A stretch of 64,000 bases of DNA, from contig CAUYLG010071686.1 of NCBI GenBank assembly GCA_963573385.1, forward strand, positions 1-64,000. The letters run 5' to 3'. Below the pieces are notes generated by a model. It did no database searches. It was not told the origin of the DNA and saw only the letters and a program-made list of their open reading frames with translations. Positions within the stretch are counted from its first letter, which is position 1. Every line of letters starts with the position of its first letter. Positions 24,020 through 35,834 of this stretch are shown piece after piece. The DNA comes from Cacajao melanocephalus (Eukaryota; Chordata; Mammalia; Primates; Pitheciidae). The translations under genes and the position numbers were made by a program.

Positions 24020-24400
24020 TCTAGGCTAGGGGACACCACGAGGTCTGCCAAACAGGATTGTAGAATTGCAGTGGCCTAGTGAACATGTTCATCCTCTGAT
24101 TCCCATTTTTTGAATGAGAGTTTTAATTGCAGTTGTGCTGTCTCTGCTCCACCGCTTTGTATAGAGCAAGCCCATAACCGAACTCCACTCTTACCTGCCT
24201 GCCAGATAACAAAGGTTTGTAGGGAATTCCAACCTACTAGGAGGTGGTGTAGCCACTAGATGGAAGAAGGCTAGCCACCTGAATGAAGCAGATCCTATCC
24301 AACAAACCTGTGCTGGATTGTGACATAAACAAGGTGTATATGTTTTTTGTGCCAAACTACTGAAATTTTAGTTACAGCATTTGTCACAAACGTTAGTATA
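24020..24400 (+). mobile_element. LTR-like old repeat
   Basis: The 3' part, GTGCCAAACTACTGAAATTTTAGTTACAGCATTTGTCAC, resembles an MLT1-class LTR end, in which GCCACTGAGATTT is followed by a GTTACAGCA phrase. The 5' part is only plausible. Confidence 0.4.
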
Positions 24401-25090
24401 ACACTTAGACTACTCTGAATAATACAGAGGCTATTCCACTGATATGCCCAGAGGAACTGAACTATGGCAGTGGCAGAAATAAGAAGAAATACATATTTTA
24501 GAGGTAGAATCAAGAAGCTGTCACTAGTGGGATATGAGAGCAGAATGAGGTAGGGTAAGGAGTCTGGGGTGTGTTCCAGCTTTCTATCTTGGGTTGAAGT
24601 GGGTGGAGTTTTGGATGGCACTCAGAACAACCCAGTGAATTAGTCCAATAGGCAGAAATTTGGGACAGAGATGTGGAGAGCAGGCACATATAGGGCAATC
24701 ATCAGCTTACAGGTTATGGCTGAGGCCATGGGGCAGGAGGAATAGTGGTTAAAATATTTTGGGAAGACAGTTTAGAGGGAGAAGAACACAGAGGTCATTT
24801 AATGAACAACAGAGTTAGTAGAGTCTGCAAAAGAGTGAAAATGGACACCCAGAAAAGAAAAAAAAATGGCAGAAAAGGATAGATCACAGAAACCAAATTA
24901 GAATTAACACTTTAAAAATACTTTAAACACTCTAAATTAAAATAACACTTTTAAGAATTATGAAATGATAAAGAATCAAATATTACAAAGAGGTGAAGTA
25001 TAATCAGAGCTAGATATTTATGAAATTTTAGAATTAAAAGATATGGGCGATCTTCATGAAGATAATTTCAATGGAGCTTTGATACAAAAT
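24401..25090. other. Unassigned DNA
   Basis: Purine-rich on the plus strand with no gene and no nameable repeat. Confidence 0.4.
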
Positions 25091-25094
25091 TTAG

Positions 25095-25245
25095 ATCATT
25101 GTATAATAAGTGTCTTTTGATTTTATAGATGAAAAAACAGAAGTGTTACATCTTGACCAAGGTTGTTAGCACACGTTGGAGGTTGGCTTTGAATCTTGCC
25201 CGTTCAACATCACAACCCATGCTCTTCCATTGCTCCAAACTGAAT
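25095..25245 (-). mobile_element. MIR SINE
   Basis: The plus strand reads like the complement of a MIR: ATTTTATAGATGAAAAAACAG, then CTTGACCAAGGTTGTTAGCAC, TTGGCTTTGAATCTTGCCC and CCCATGCTCTTCC. Confidence 0.75.
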
Positions 25246-25546
25246 CTGAAAAGCTCACTTAGGTAATACATGAATTCAGATAAAATTTTGATTATAATTT
25301 TGATAAAACTGGGTAAAATAGAAGGCTATTGAAACCATAGGATTGATATTTTCAGAGAGGAAGGTGTAGAGAGGTGACTAATATTCTATCATAGTTCTGA
25401 GATAATTCTTTATGTTTCTCTCTCCCCTCCCTCTTTTTATTCTCTTCATCAGATTCTATTGATAATATTGGTAACCAGGAGTTAAGTTTTGTAACACAAG
25501 TTAAATGTTAAATTGTACCATAAGTTAAATGTTATATTATGAATAT

Positions 25547-25602
25547 GAATTTTATATTCATAGCATGAATAGGAATTTTATATTCATAGCATGAATATAA
25601 AA
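25547..25602. repeat. 26-bp tandem duplication with a perfect hairpin
   Basis: GAATTTTATATTCATAGCATGAAT occurs at 25547-25570 and 25573-25596. In the second copy, TTTTATATTCAT (25576-25587) and ATGAATATAAAA (25591-25602) are perfect complements around a 3-base loop, AGC. Confidence 0.9.
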
Positions 25603-25620
25603 ATGGACTATTTATGATTA

Positions 25621-25673
25621 TTTAACTGGCTTGGGGCCAAATGTAGTAAGAACTGTTGGCCACAACTATCTGA
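25621..25673 (+). repeat. 53-bp repeat, copy 1 (copy 2 at 27971-28023)
   Basis: Starts TTTAACTGG and ends GTTGGCCACAACTATCTGA. It matches 27971-28023 at 46 of 53 positions without gaps. Similarity stops sharply on both sides. Family unknown. Confidence 0.85.
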
Positions 25674-25679
25674 TCTATA

Positions 25680-27960
25680 TCAGTGTCTCATTTTAAAAAA
25701 TAGGGTTCCTTTGGTTCTAGAACACAGGGTGTATTCATCTTCTAAAGTAACTTCTTCCTAAAATTATAAGGTTGCAGTTGACTGATAAAACTTTTTCTCT
25801 CATATAAAACTAATTGACAAGATCAAGGGCTGCAAGAGCTTGAGTGCTACCTTCACGTTTACCGGAGGCTTCGGTGGCAATTCAGTATTTAAAGTATAAT
25901 CTCCAAACAAGCTAAAAACAGAGCCAAACATTTTTAGGAGATTTATCCTATGAGCTTCTTTTCATTAATAAACATAAAAGTTTATGTTGCCCTAAATGTT
26001 GTCATAGAACACTATTTCAAAATAAGTGCATTAGCAAATTAAATGAAAGACATGTCAAAACCTGAAGCAGCATTTACTCTTATGAGCCAATGTGTCTGCA
26101 AATCTTGTGCAGGAAATGTACCTTTCCCTCATTTCATACAATGACGTTTTGTATGTGCTGAAATTTGGAAGTACTGTGCACTCACATGTTTCACATGAAC
26201 ATTCCAGAATTTTGAGGCATTTGAGGGGACACGTACGCAGTGGTTGCTTGCGTCAATACTGCCTTAATGAGAACATTTGCACATTCTCACAATTGTAAAG
26301 TTTTCCCACTATTTTCATGACCAGTACTATTGCAAATGTATTTTTTTTTTTTGCAGTTCACAGGGCATTAATATGCTGCAGTACTATGTAAATTTAAGTA
26401 AGTCATAAACAGCATTTATTACCTTGGTATATCATTAAAATATGAAATTTTGTATGAAATGAAGAAAAGTAATTGGCATTATTTGAATCCTTTATTAAAT
26501 TTTACCATTTTTGTACAAAGGAAACTTTCTTGGCATGTACTGATTTCCTCATTTGGAATGATTGCTAAAATATTTTCATTTAGATATGTTATTTTTGGTA
26601 GTGAAGTACCTTCCAGTTTGGGACTCAGAACATTCAGTTTAGAATATACATAAAGTCAAGAATACATACAGTCAGCATTATTAAACATAAACCTTGATAC
26701 TGCCCTACTTTAGTTGCAATTTTTTGATCGCATAATTCAGTGTTATTTGTCCCCTTTGCATTTCTATGGTAACTATTTCTATGAAACTAATGTGTTTGGT
26801 TGAAATTTTCTAGCAGAACAGAAAAGAATCATTTGTAATTTTTATTTGAAGGTTGTGATGCAGTGATGAGGAATTGAGAGATGTCCTGCATTGTATGCAA
26901 AATTATTTTTAAAAGCCCTCTACCCTACACATACACACGTGTGTGTACACACATCTGCATGTCTAATATTATAGCTATTAAGTAGCATCTGATTACTCAA
27001 ATTCTCTTGAAACAGAATAGCAGATCATAGGTAATCACTTTTTTAAAATTAGTTAATTGAAAGAAGACAATCTAAAAAGAGAGAAGAGACACCTAACCCC
27101 ATCCTGAAAGTTCATGTTATTTTTAAATTGCATATGAGAATTTTTGTAAAAGATAGGTTGAAAAAAGGTACCTATTACTTGCCACTTCAGATTTAACATA
27201 AGAGATAAGGAAACATTTCAAGAGACACTATTTGGCAATATACCCTACCACATAGAGACTATAAACAAAAAAGTTTAAGAAAAAAACAAAAATAAGATCA
27301 ATTTTGTTTCCAAATCAAGCTTATTTCTACAGCAATTTTAAAACATTTTGTTTGGTTGTTCTCATCAAGACTTTCTATCCGATTCTAACAATTAAGAGGA
27401 TCCTAAAGCTTTCTGCTTTTGTAATTAAACATTTGAAGAGAGAGATTTTTAGAGAATATTTTCCAAATCTATTATATGCTAGAAGAACAGTATTATAGCT
27501 TCTGAATTTCTTCTCAAATGTCAGTATTGTTTAACACATTTACGAAGGCAATGAAAATAGAAAACTTATATGCTGATTTTAAGTCCTATAGACCTGAAAT
27601 TCTTAAGGAATAAACATGTTTGTAGACAGGTAAAACTAATAAGACTAAAACTTTAGTTTTTAAAATTAGAACAGTTACTATCTTTTATTGTCATTAGTTA
27701 CATATATTAAAATCAAATGAAAGAACTATTTGGTAATTTTACAATACGGATTCCATTCATTAATTTAACAAGTATGAATTGATTATTTACTGTGATAAGA
27801 TATTATACCTATACCCCTGGATGCAGAGGTTAGCTACTCAATAGTTTCTAAAACTTTGGGATTAATTATTGCTATTGTTATAAAGAAAGACCATTTGGTG
27901 CATATACTGAATAAAATTTAAGAAGCAAATAAAACAAAAACTGTATATCAGTGAGTAACA
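25680..27960. other. Unassigned AT-rich DNA
   Basis: No gene or nameable repeat is seen. A T run lies at 26341-26352, and a short CA/GT inverted patch (ACACACGTGTGTGT) at 26933-26946. The stretch at 26092-26298 plus is open but has no recognised domain. Confidence 0.45.
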
Positions 27961-27970
27961 AAAACTACTA

Positions 27971-28023
27971 TTTAACTGGGTTGGGATCAAAGGTTGTAAG
28001 AGCTGTTGGCCACAACTAGCTGA
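27971..28023 (+). repeat. 53-bp repeat, copy 2 (copy 1 at 25621-25673)
   Basis: Starts TTTAACTGGG and ends GTTGGCCACAACTAGCTGA. See copy 1 for the comparison. Confidence 0.85.
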
Positions 28024-28430
28024 AAAGAAACCCAAATGTCAAGCTGACCTCTTCATGGTGACTGGACAAATACCAAGGTTCAGTGGTTTGTTCTTGATGC
28101 ACATCCAAACGTGTGGACATCTGGCCAATATTTTTAGCTTGAGTCTTTTCTTTTACTAATGTAGTTTTGAAAAATGTAAAATACGTGACTTTCTATAGAG
28201 CATTCATGGTTCTATTTTTATCATATTAAACAAATGAAAAAGGTCCATATTTTGAATGCATTCCATTTTCTTAAGTTCACAAATGAAAGTAGCACGACAC
28301 TAGTTATGTATGAATCATTTTCGATAGCAAAAATTCTCTATTGTGAATTCAGAACTGAAGAGTAAGAAAATAAATAAGATTGTTACAGGCTGTGATGCAG
28401 TTTGCTAAAAAACGAAATGGCTGATGTAAA
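28024..28430. other. Unassigned AT-rich DNA
   Basis: Nothing recognisable. Confidence 0.4.
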
Positions 28431-28433
28431 TCA

Positions 28434-28640
28434 TAGGGGCTGGGGCTGGGGCAGGGGCAGGAAAGAGGCCAAGGAGGACCTCTGTGAGGAGGTAACATAT
28501 GAGCTGAGATTTGAGTCCTGGGAAGAACCAGGGAAAGATTCCACTAGGTAAAGAGAACAAAATGTAACAATAGGAGGTGAAAGGAACTTCATTAAGAAAA
28601 GGAAGGAGGATAGCTTAAACTTCCCTGAACAGGATCGTTC
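28434..28640. mobile_element. Old repeat, family not named (weak)
   Basis: GGGGCTGGGGCTGGGGCAGG, then GAGGAGGTAACATATGAGCTGAGATTTGAGTCC, match a mammalian repeat phrase I remember (TGACATTTGAGCTGAGACC) but cannot name. G-rich start. Confidence 0.4.
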
Positions 28641-28689
28641 CAACATAGATTGTTTCATATCACGTGGAGAGTGCTCTGCTATGCAGCAG

Positions 28690-29060
28690 GACAGCCTAGG
28701 TCCTGCAACAGTAACTGACCATCCCCCAATTCCAGATGCTCTAAGCCACTAGGTTCATTTCTCACTCACTTTCCGCGGCCATTGCAGGTTGCTAAGGGCT
28801 CTGCTCTGATCTTCTTCTCTTCGGGACCCAAGCGGACAGAGTAGTCACTGTCTGGAACACGGTGGTTTTGGTGACAAAGCAAAAAGAGAAAGTATGGCTA
28901 ATTGCATACAGGCTTTTAAAGGTTCCGAACACGTCCACTCGCATTTCATTGGCCAAAGCTGTGACTTGAGTCAGCAAAGAAGTGTAATTCTCCAGTGTGC
29001 CCGGAAGAGGAGTAGAACTGGAATATGGATGAGCGACAGTAACATCTCCTAGAGGGGGTC
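28690..29060. mobile_element. Old interspersed repeat, same family as 6978-7480
   Basis: TTTCATTGGCCAAAGCTGTGACTTGAGTC, GAAGTGTAATTCTCCAGTGTGCCCGG and ATATGGATGAGCGACAGTAAC match remembered phrases of the same unnamed family as 6978-7480. Several CpG sites remain at 28775-28840. Confidence 0.4.
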
Positions 29061-29089
29061 AGTGAGCAACCTGGAATTGTATGTAGGGG

Positions 29090-29090
<1 letters not shown>

Positions 29091-29134
<44 letters not shown>
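29091..29134 (+). repeat. (GT)n microsatellite
   Basis: An uninterrupted GT run after GTTTGT. It causes the T/H-rich open stretch seen on the minus strand. Confidence 0.97.
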
Positions 29135-29136
<2 letters not shown>

Positions 29137-29314
29137 GTATGTGCATGTCTCTGGGGAGAGGGTCCATTTCTTTAATCAGATTTTCAAGGGATCTGTGACA
29201 TGACGATTAAAAACCACTGGACCAGTTGAAAACTGTCATGTAAACAGATAATTGCTATACAAGGCAATTTGCTGCATGAGTGAGAGACTGAAATGATTAA
29301 AGAATTGAGCTTCT

Positions 29315-29349
29315 CTGTGTGTGTTTGTGTGTGTGTGTGCCCACACACA
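29315..29349 (+). repeat. GT-rich microsatellite
   Basis: Imperfect GT run followed by CCCACACACATG, so the ends can pair. Confidence 0.85.
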
Positions 29350-29359
29350 TGCATGCTCA

Positions 29360-31390
29360 CACGTGGTGACAAGGAAAAAGTTTAGCAAATGTGTAGACTG
29401 AAATGTAGAAGGCAGCATTCAGAGAGTGATGGATTAAAGACACCAAAGCGTGAGGGGACATGCCTGATGTAATGAGGTCCCTGAAGATGCCTGAGGAGAT
29501 GGTGTCCAATATTCTATAACTTCAGGGATTAGAAGAGACTACTCTTCTTTGACTCAGAATAAAGGGAGGGAGAAGCTAGGTGTCCTCATGGGTCAGTTTG
29601 CTGATGGAGGGGAAGAAGAGGAGCTCTATTTTGTCTGTGATATATGAGTAAGGTCATCTGCTTAGAATGAGGGGATTGTGGAGCATGTTAATAGTTTGGA
29701 ACAGCTGTAAGGGAAATCTGAACCTGAGCTGACTGGGGACAAATAAAAAGACCGCCAGTAGCACAGAGGGCCCAGCTGATGCTGGAGAACATAGATTTGT
29801 CAGAGTGCCAGTAAATGGAGTTATGTGATTTTTCTCTGTTCATGCTCAGCTGCCTGGAAGCAGGAGCTGAGGAAGTTAATGGTTGGATTGATCCAGGGCT
29901 GGAGATTGGCAGGGCAGGTGCAGCAACATGTTTTACAGATAATTTGAATTTCAAGAGTCTAACAGGCAAAAAGAACTAATTTTGCCTCTAATTTAAAAAA
30001 GTAAGTTGGTAAATAATGGTGATGATGGTGAGAACAAGCTATATATGTAGCTATAACCTATAGTTATCCTTAGTGAGTTGCCATTCTTGCTCCTTGTACA
30101 ACTTGTCTTTGGAGTTCATAACTGATGTAACTACTGTAACTATGGCTAAGGATAAGTAGCATAGCTTATTTCTTATTGCTTAGGTAAAATTAATCATGCT
30201 TCAGCCACATGAGTTTTTTTAATGTTCCTAATACTCCCTTATTCCTCTGGTAAAATCTGGCAGAAGGAAGGTAAGAGGAAAAAAATTAAAGCCCTAAAAA
30301 TATAATTACATACTCAGAGACAGAATCGCTTAGCTAAGCATCTTGCTATTAATTAGTACGTTGTAAATTTTGCTGCCTTGGCTGATACTAAGTCATTGCA
30401 TTTAGGAGAACCATTACATGAAGACAAAAAAACATCTGGAGTAGCTTAGCTCCAAAGCAGACCTCAGGCTGAAATAGCATTGTGTTGCATTTCTCTTTTC
30501 CCAATTGCCTGCCAAATTCCCCAACTTCCCCATTTCTGTCAGGTTACTTCATAAGCATTTGATAAAAATAGTGTTGCTCTTCATAAAGACTGTGTATGCA
30601 CACTGAAGGCAAATACAGCCCTGATAGTAATTCCGGAGTACTGAATGACATTCCTTAAGCTCTGTCCTTTTATTTTCCATTTCTTCAGAACAGAGGTTTC
30701 ATCTCTTAAATATCTTTTGATGACTGACAGGTGAGGTGAGCAAGCCAAGTGTGATCATTTAGAATTGCATTTGGGGCAATTCTTCCTCAACACAAAGGAT
30801 TTACCAGGAGGCAAGCATGTTAAAATTCTAAAAGGAGATTATTGCTGCAAATGGCTTTTCCCCAGTAGACCCTCTCTCAGAATTTCAGTTGTTGATAACT
30901 AGCAGGTTTTATCTCTAGGAACTAAGATCATTTTCTCATCACTTCTGGCCTGCCAACTTGTAGACTGTCTTCAGCTGAAGCAGTGCTGCCAGAATGAATA
31001 ACTGGAGAAGTTACTCAACTCTATTTATTTTAGAGTATGATAATTTGAGGGAAAATTAAAATTGTCAGTTTTCCATTACACCCTCAAGCTCTCAGTGCTG
31101 GTTATCTCATCAGAACTAAAAAAACATACTTTGGCGGAAAATCGTGTAAACAGATGGAAAAGCCGAGAAAAATAAGGAACTAATGTCTCATCAAGGGCCA
31201 CATAATATGTTTAGGGCAGAGCTGAACACCTGAACATCCTTCCTGGTCTGACCGGAGGACTTCCTGTGCTAGTCCCAGGACAGGGAGATGTGTAGATGCT
31301 GAGTATCTGAAGTAAACACTGGGCAGAGGTCTGGTTATCTAAGGGGCAAGTACAATAGATTTTTAAATGTTCACACATTGACCTGCAATG
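29360..31390. other. Unassigned DNA
   Basis: No gene or nameable repeat is seen. Open stretches such as 29688-29969 minus show no domain. Confidence 0.45.
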
Positions 31391-31399
31391 ATCTGTACT

Positions 31400-31540
31400 A
31401 GAGGCCTAGAGACTTTGAGCGCTCTGAGGGGCAAGGACGCTGTAGAGTTCATGTTTGTATACCTGGCCCCGAGCCCAGTGGCTGGCATAGGACTAGAAAT
31501 CCATTCAACATTTAAGAAATTCTGAATAAATTCCGATCTT
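31400..31540 (+). mobile_element. L2 LINE 3' end
   Basis: TCTGAGGGGCAAGGACGCTGTAGAG, GTTTGTATACCTGG, AGCCCAGTGGCTGGCATAGG and ATTCTGAATAAA follow the L2 3' end order. Confidence 0.7.
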
Positions 31541-31554
31541 TTAAAAATGTTGTC

Positions 31555-32118
31555 AGATAACCTCGTTTCTCTACTCAAAATGCTGCAATAGCGTCTTGTT
31601 TCACTCGAGGTAAAAGTCAAAGCCTGGATGGATCTGGTCCTTTCTGCCTCTGTGGTTGGTATCTCTTCCTCTCGCTTCCAGATTCTGGCCCCCACCCACG
31701 GTCCGGTGGCTCCTTGTCCACTGGAGGCAGCTCCCTTTGCACCGGCTGTTCTTTATGCCTGGACTCCTACTCTACATACCTAAAGGCTGCCTCCCTTCTT
31801 TTCTTTAAGACTTTGTTCAAATGTCACTTTTCATTTAGTAATAGTTCCACTGTCCTTTACAAAAATTGCAGCTCTCTTACACCCCCCGGCCATCCACACT
31901 GGCGATCCTGCTTAGCTGGCTCCATCATTCATAACACTTACCACTTTCTAACTCTAACGTACCATAACATTTACTGTTATTATGTTTATGTTTGGTTGTC
32001 TTTCTCCTCCTAACAAGGGCAAGGATTTTTGTCACTTCTTTCCACTGGTATTCCCAGTGTTTCAGCCAGTGTCGGACACATAGGGGATGATTTGTAAATG
32101 TTGTATGAATAAATGAAC
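31555..32118 (+). mobile_element. L2 LINE 3' part
   Basis: Reads like L2 3' sequence: TGCACCGGCTGTTCTTTATGCCTGG, TTTAAGACTTTGTTCAAATGTCACTT, CATAACACTTACCACTTTCTAAC, CAAGGGCAAGGATTTTTGTC and TGTATGAATAAATGAA. The minus open stretch at 31363-31695 is a shadow of L2. Confidence 0.85.
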
Positions 32119-32392
32119 AAAGTTGGATTAGTGAAGCGAGTGGACGTGTCTCATAGTGAAGGAGATGCACTCTTAAAACCAGGTGTAAAGGTTAAAGGGA
32201 CCATCAGTTTTGGTAAATTTATAGAGGTGTACATTCACTTTCATATTCAAAAGCCCTTGTAATTCAGCATAAATTTTGTCAACCTCCAGAGTCAAAGCTA
32301 CGGACTTCCAACCTGTTAACTATGAAGTTCTCTTGGTAAGAATCTGTGGTTCTATTCCTGATGAATCCAGACAATGAGCATATGTGTGGATC

Positions 32393-32550
32393 GGTATTTC
32401 TCAAAGTAGACTTATGAGGCCCCGACGTTAGGAACACTTGTTAAGTACTGTATTCCAATTCCCCAGCCCTATCCAGTTTACTGAGTGATTGCTAAGGATT
32501 AGATCTCCAGGTGACTCAAATGCATGCTACAATTTGAGAATTATCAGTAT
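32393..32550. mobile_element. MER5A/B-type hAT element
   Basis: GTATTTCTCAAAGTAGACTTATGAGGCC, GGATTAGATCTCCAGGTGACTC and TGCATGCTACAATTTGAGAATTATCAG match MER5 with its inverted ends, in the opposite orientation to the copy at 20430. Confidence 0.75.
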
Positions 32551-32554
32551 ATAA

Positions 32555-34105
32555 AAATCTGCCAAAAGTGATGAGACTTTAATAAAATAGGATTTCCCCT
32601 CCTGTGGTGTAATTGTTCCATAGGAGGTTGATAAGATTGCAGTTAGAAAAAAAAGTGTTCCTTGAAATAATAAAATAAGGTAATACTGAATTAAATGAAC
32701 CTTTAATAAGCTGACATCATTGTGTGTTCCCAAGAGTAGGCTAAAGTATGTAGCATCACAGATTTATTCCGTCATGAACATCTCTTTGTAGGCAACTCAT
32801 TAGCTTTTGGGGAGAGGTGGGTTTTCTTTAAAGTCTGGGCACTTCCATTATACATAATCTCTAATATTTATTCCTGATTCTAACACTCTATAATTCTCTA
32901 TCTTGTCAATTCCCCTTAGTATATAATCTAGTTGCAGCTTTTTATACCTAAGAAAAAATATAAAATAGTATTTCTATATTTCATGGTTTCAAGGACTCAT
33001 CCTTGCAAATAAGAAAGGTCTTTGTATTTGTGTATATGACACATGCATGCACACACACACACACACACAGATTGTGAATAAGATAAATGCCAGTCCAGAA
33101 AGGTGACACAAAGAAGCCTGTATATAGTGCACTTAAATAAGGGAATCTGCTTGTTAAAGTAAAATTTGGTGGATTTGTAAGTGAGGGTTTTGCCTTTTAT
33201 GTAAAGTGGTATATGTTAGTGATATACACATATAAATATCCCACTGGGTATAAGCACACGTGGGGCCTGGTTTTTCTGTATTGATTACCATTAATCTATT
33301 CCTTATGTCACTTTCCATTGCTGTGGTATGGCCCATGGAAACAAGATAGGTATGTGCCTGGAATAAATAGCCTTTTCCCTTTCTGAAAACCCTGTGAGGT
33401 CTACAGCACATTACGTGCTTCTGTGTAATGGAAGTACCCACACATGGGCAATCGCTGTCTACAGACGTAATGAAGCAAGTGGGAGGTAATGAGAAGTGAG
33501 TGTTACGCCATCCCCAGGGCCCCGTTTCTCCCGCCACACAATTACACTGTGACCCTAGAGAAACCAAAAAGACGGTAACATTCTCACCTTCCCTAATGGT
33601 CTTAAAATCAGCCCTAGCTTACCACGGATAACTAAAATGCAGCATTATTCATTTGGCAGTCCAGAGGATGTCCAAGGAAATATATGTTTATAATATGGGA
33701 GGCAGGTCTACATACAATCATACACTGTTTCCTCGGTGTGGATTTGGCCTCTTGCCTGAAAGATGCCAGCACACTATGACGGTCCTTTCCTGTTTTCCCT
33801 TGGCGTGTTTTTTGGGGTGAGAGCTGTTGCTGTGTTTGTTAACAAGAGAGTCCAGGGAGGAGGTTGGTGGTCAGAGCCACATTTCTATTAGAAGAATATA
33901 TGTTAATACATTAAAGCTTTAAAAGAAAAATAAAGCTCCTTTAATGATTATAAGTGCAGTGATAGCAATGTATTACCCATTTTATTTCTGAGTTTTTTTT
34001 CAGGGAGAACATTGAATTCAGTAACCAGTTTTATATGACTTATGCTTGTGGTGAGAGAGAGATGTCAAGGTTGAGGAAAAGGTAGAGGGTTGCCCGCTGA
34101 GTCAA
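32555..34105. other. Unassigned DNA
   Basis: No gene or nameable repeat is seen. The 137-codon minus open stretch at 33154-33567 has no recognised domain and no pseudogene signs. Confidence 0.45.
33048..33070 (+). repeat. (CA)n microsatellite
   Basis: A short ACACAC run following ATGCATGCACAC. Confidence 0.9.
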
Positions 34106-34109
34106 CTTT

Positions 34110-34111
<2 letters not shown>

Positions 34112-34144
<33 letters not shown>
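34112..34144 (+). repeat. (AG)n microsatellite
   Basis: An uninterrupted AG run followed by CGCGTGCGCA. It produces the serine-leucine run seen in the minus-strand frames. Confidence 0.97.
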
Positions 34145-34149
<5 letters not shown>

Positions 34150-34825
34150 GCGCATACAAAAAATGCAAAAAGGTGTAAGACTTAAAATTCTTTTCTTTGT
34201 CTTCATTTTGCTCTGATAGCTGAGGCTTGCCCACATTCTGGGGGAAGTCTGCCAAGTGCTCCCTGAATGGTGAATGGAAACAAGCTGGTCTGCTGTGTTG
34301 CTTGGCAAAGATAGAATAGCAGCACAGGCTTGCTGCTGGCTGGACTACACTATTTTCCACTCCTCTGCTCCTCTGCCTGCAGGAAGCCCCCAGGTGGCAT
34401 TAGGGAGAATTAGCGTGTAAATTACAGGGCCTGCTAATTTCTCACCACTTCATTAGTTGACAGTTCAATGAAAGACCTCCCCTGCCATTCACCTCAAGTC
34501 TGTGGCACTGACACTTCTCATCAGCAGAGGCAGAGTTCAGTCGTGTTGTGTTGACATGCTTGTGACTTTTCGGTTCCCCTCTGTGGGTGTGTGCTGGTTT
34601 ATTCTCTGACCCTGTTACTAGCAATTACGTCCTTGGGTGTCCCTGCAACATCTACCTGAAATCTTCTTTTGGTTCAAACTTGATTGTCGCCAGGAAAAGG
34701 GAGAAATTTCTCTTGATTCTGTCCATACCTTTTTACAGAATGGGTTCAAAATATGCCACAAAGAAAGGAAAAATAAAAATAATACCCTATATAAAAATAA
34801 ACTCTTCTTCATAATTTTCTTCATA
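34150..34825. other. Unassigned DNA
   Basis: Less AT-rich than its surroundings; no gene or nameable repeat is seen. Confidence 0.4.
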
Positions 34826-34831
34826 GCTAGT

Positions 34832-35035
34832 ATTTTTTGAGTGCTTATTCTGTGCTAGGCATTGTTCTAAGTACTCCACAGTCTGTTAAAGTGCGCGCGT
34901 GTGTGTGTTTAATTCAGGAGGAATCTGAGGCACAGAGAGGTTAGGTTTATTGCCTAGGACACACAGCATTTGAATATTGGAAGTTTGGATTCACAACCCA
35001 CACTCTAAGTACTGGAGCATTTTGCCTTACTTAGG
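34832..35035 (-). mobile_element. MIR SINE
   Basis: On the plus strand, TTGAGTGCTTATTCTGTGCTAGGCATTGTTCTAAGTACT, then GAGGCACAGAGAGGTTAGG and GGACACACAGCATTTG, is the complement of a MIR. A GCGCGCGTGTGTGTG patch interrupts it at 34893-34909. Confidence 0.88.
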
Positions 35036-35039
35036 CAAT

Positions 35040-35510
35040 TACTTAGTTAATTCCTGAATTAATTCAACAAACTTTAATGAAGCACCAGCTATATATAACT
35101 TATTATGCCAGAATTTCTCAGGCCATCAATCCTTCCATTTCTGTTGGTGAGGAGCTATTTGTTGAATACTTCCTATCTCTCCAGGAATATGCTCAGGTAG
35201 ATACAAGAGAAATGCAGGGTGGGACCTTGCCATCAGAAAATTTAAGTACGTGTGTATAGTTGACAAACTTCTCTCTCCACAGGGACAGATACAAAATACT
35301 TTTGGCTTTGGAGGTCACATGGTCCTGTCCCAACAATCGTGAAGCAGCTGCAAATATTATCCAAATGAATTAGTATGTCTATTCTGATAAAACTTTACAA
35401 AAAATTAGTACCAGACCATATTTGGTCCATGGGCTGCCTGCTGTGGAGGATAGAAGAAGCCCTAAGAAACATATTGGACAGTAAATACTGACAGTGCGGT
35501 GAGAAGGGAG
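35040..35510. other. Unassigned DNA
   Basis: No gene is seen. The phrase ACCATATTTGGTCCATGGGCTGCC at about 35416-35440 resembles the end of a hAT element of the 20633 type. Confidence 0.35.
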
Positions 35511-35513
35511 CTT

Positions 35514-35594
35514 GTGCGTTCCTGCCTGTGCGTTCTTGGGCGTTCTTCCCTCACGAACTGGAAGCTTGTACGTTCTTCCCTCAAGAACGGGAAG
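35514..35594 (+). repeat. 30-bp minisatellite-like repeat with CGTTCTT motifs
   Basis: CGTTCTTCCCTCACGAACTGGAAG (35541-35564, first 20 bases diagnostic) recurs 30 bp later at 35571-35594 with two changes. Shorter CGTTC-containing copies precede it at 35517 and 35531. In the last copy GTTCTT and AAGAAC are perfect complements around CCCTC. Confidence 0.85.
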
Positions 35595-35834
35595 TATTTG
35601 ATATACACCTGTGAGGTTGTTAGGTGGGTTTCACTAACTGCCATAGGTTTTATTACTATGTGTGACAGGCAAGTTGGTTACCTAATGTCCATTTTCCTCT
35701 CTTTCCTTGTTCACAGAACCCCAGTTTTGTTTGGTGCCACTACAAGTTCAGCCCCAAGCAATGGCTCACAGTTGATAACAGTTAAGTCTCCATAATTGTG
35801 TTCTCAGTTTCCCTGCCTCTTTTGCAGTTGAAGG

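Noticed and set aside
29091..29349. His/Thr repeat peptides and possible zinc-binding runs
   Set aside because: Direct translation of (GT)n microsatellites.
33154..33567. 137-codon minus-strand frame considered as a gene
   Set aside because: No recognisable domain, no homologue recalled and no promoter or pseudogene hallmarks.
34102..34360. Serine-leucine repeat peptides on the minus strand
   Set aside because: Direct translation of the (AG)n microsatellite.
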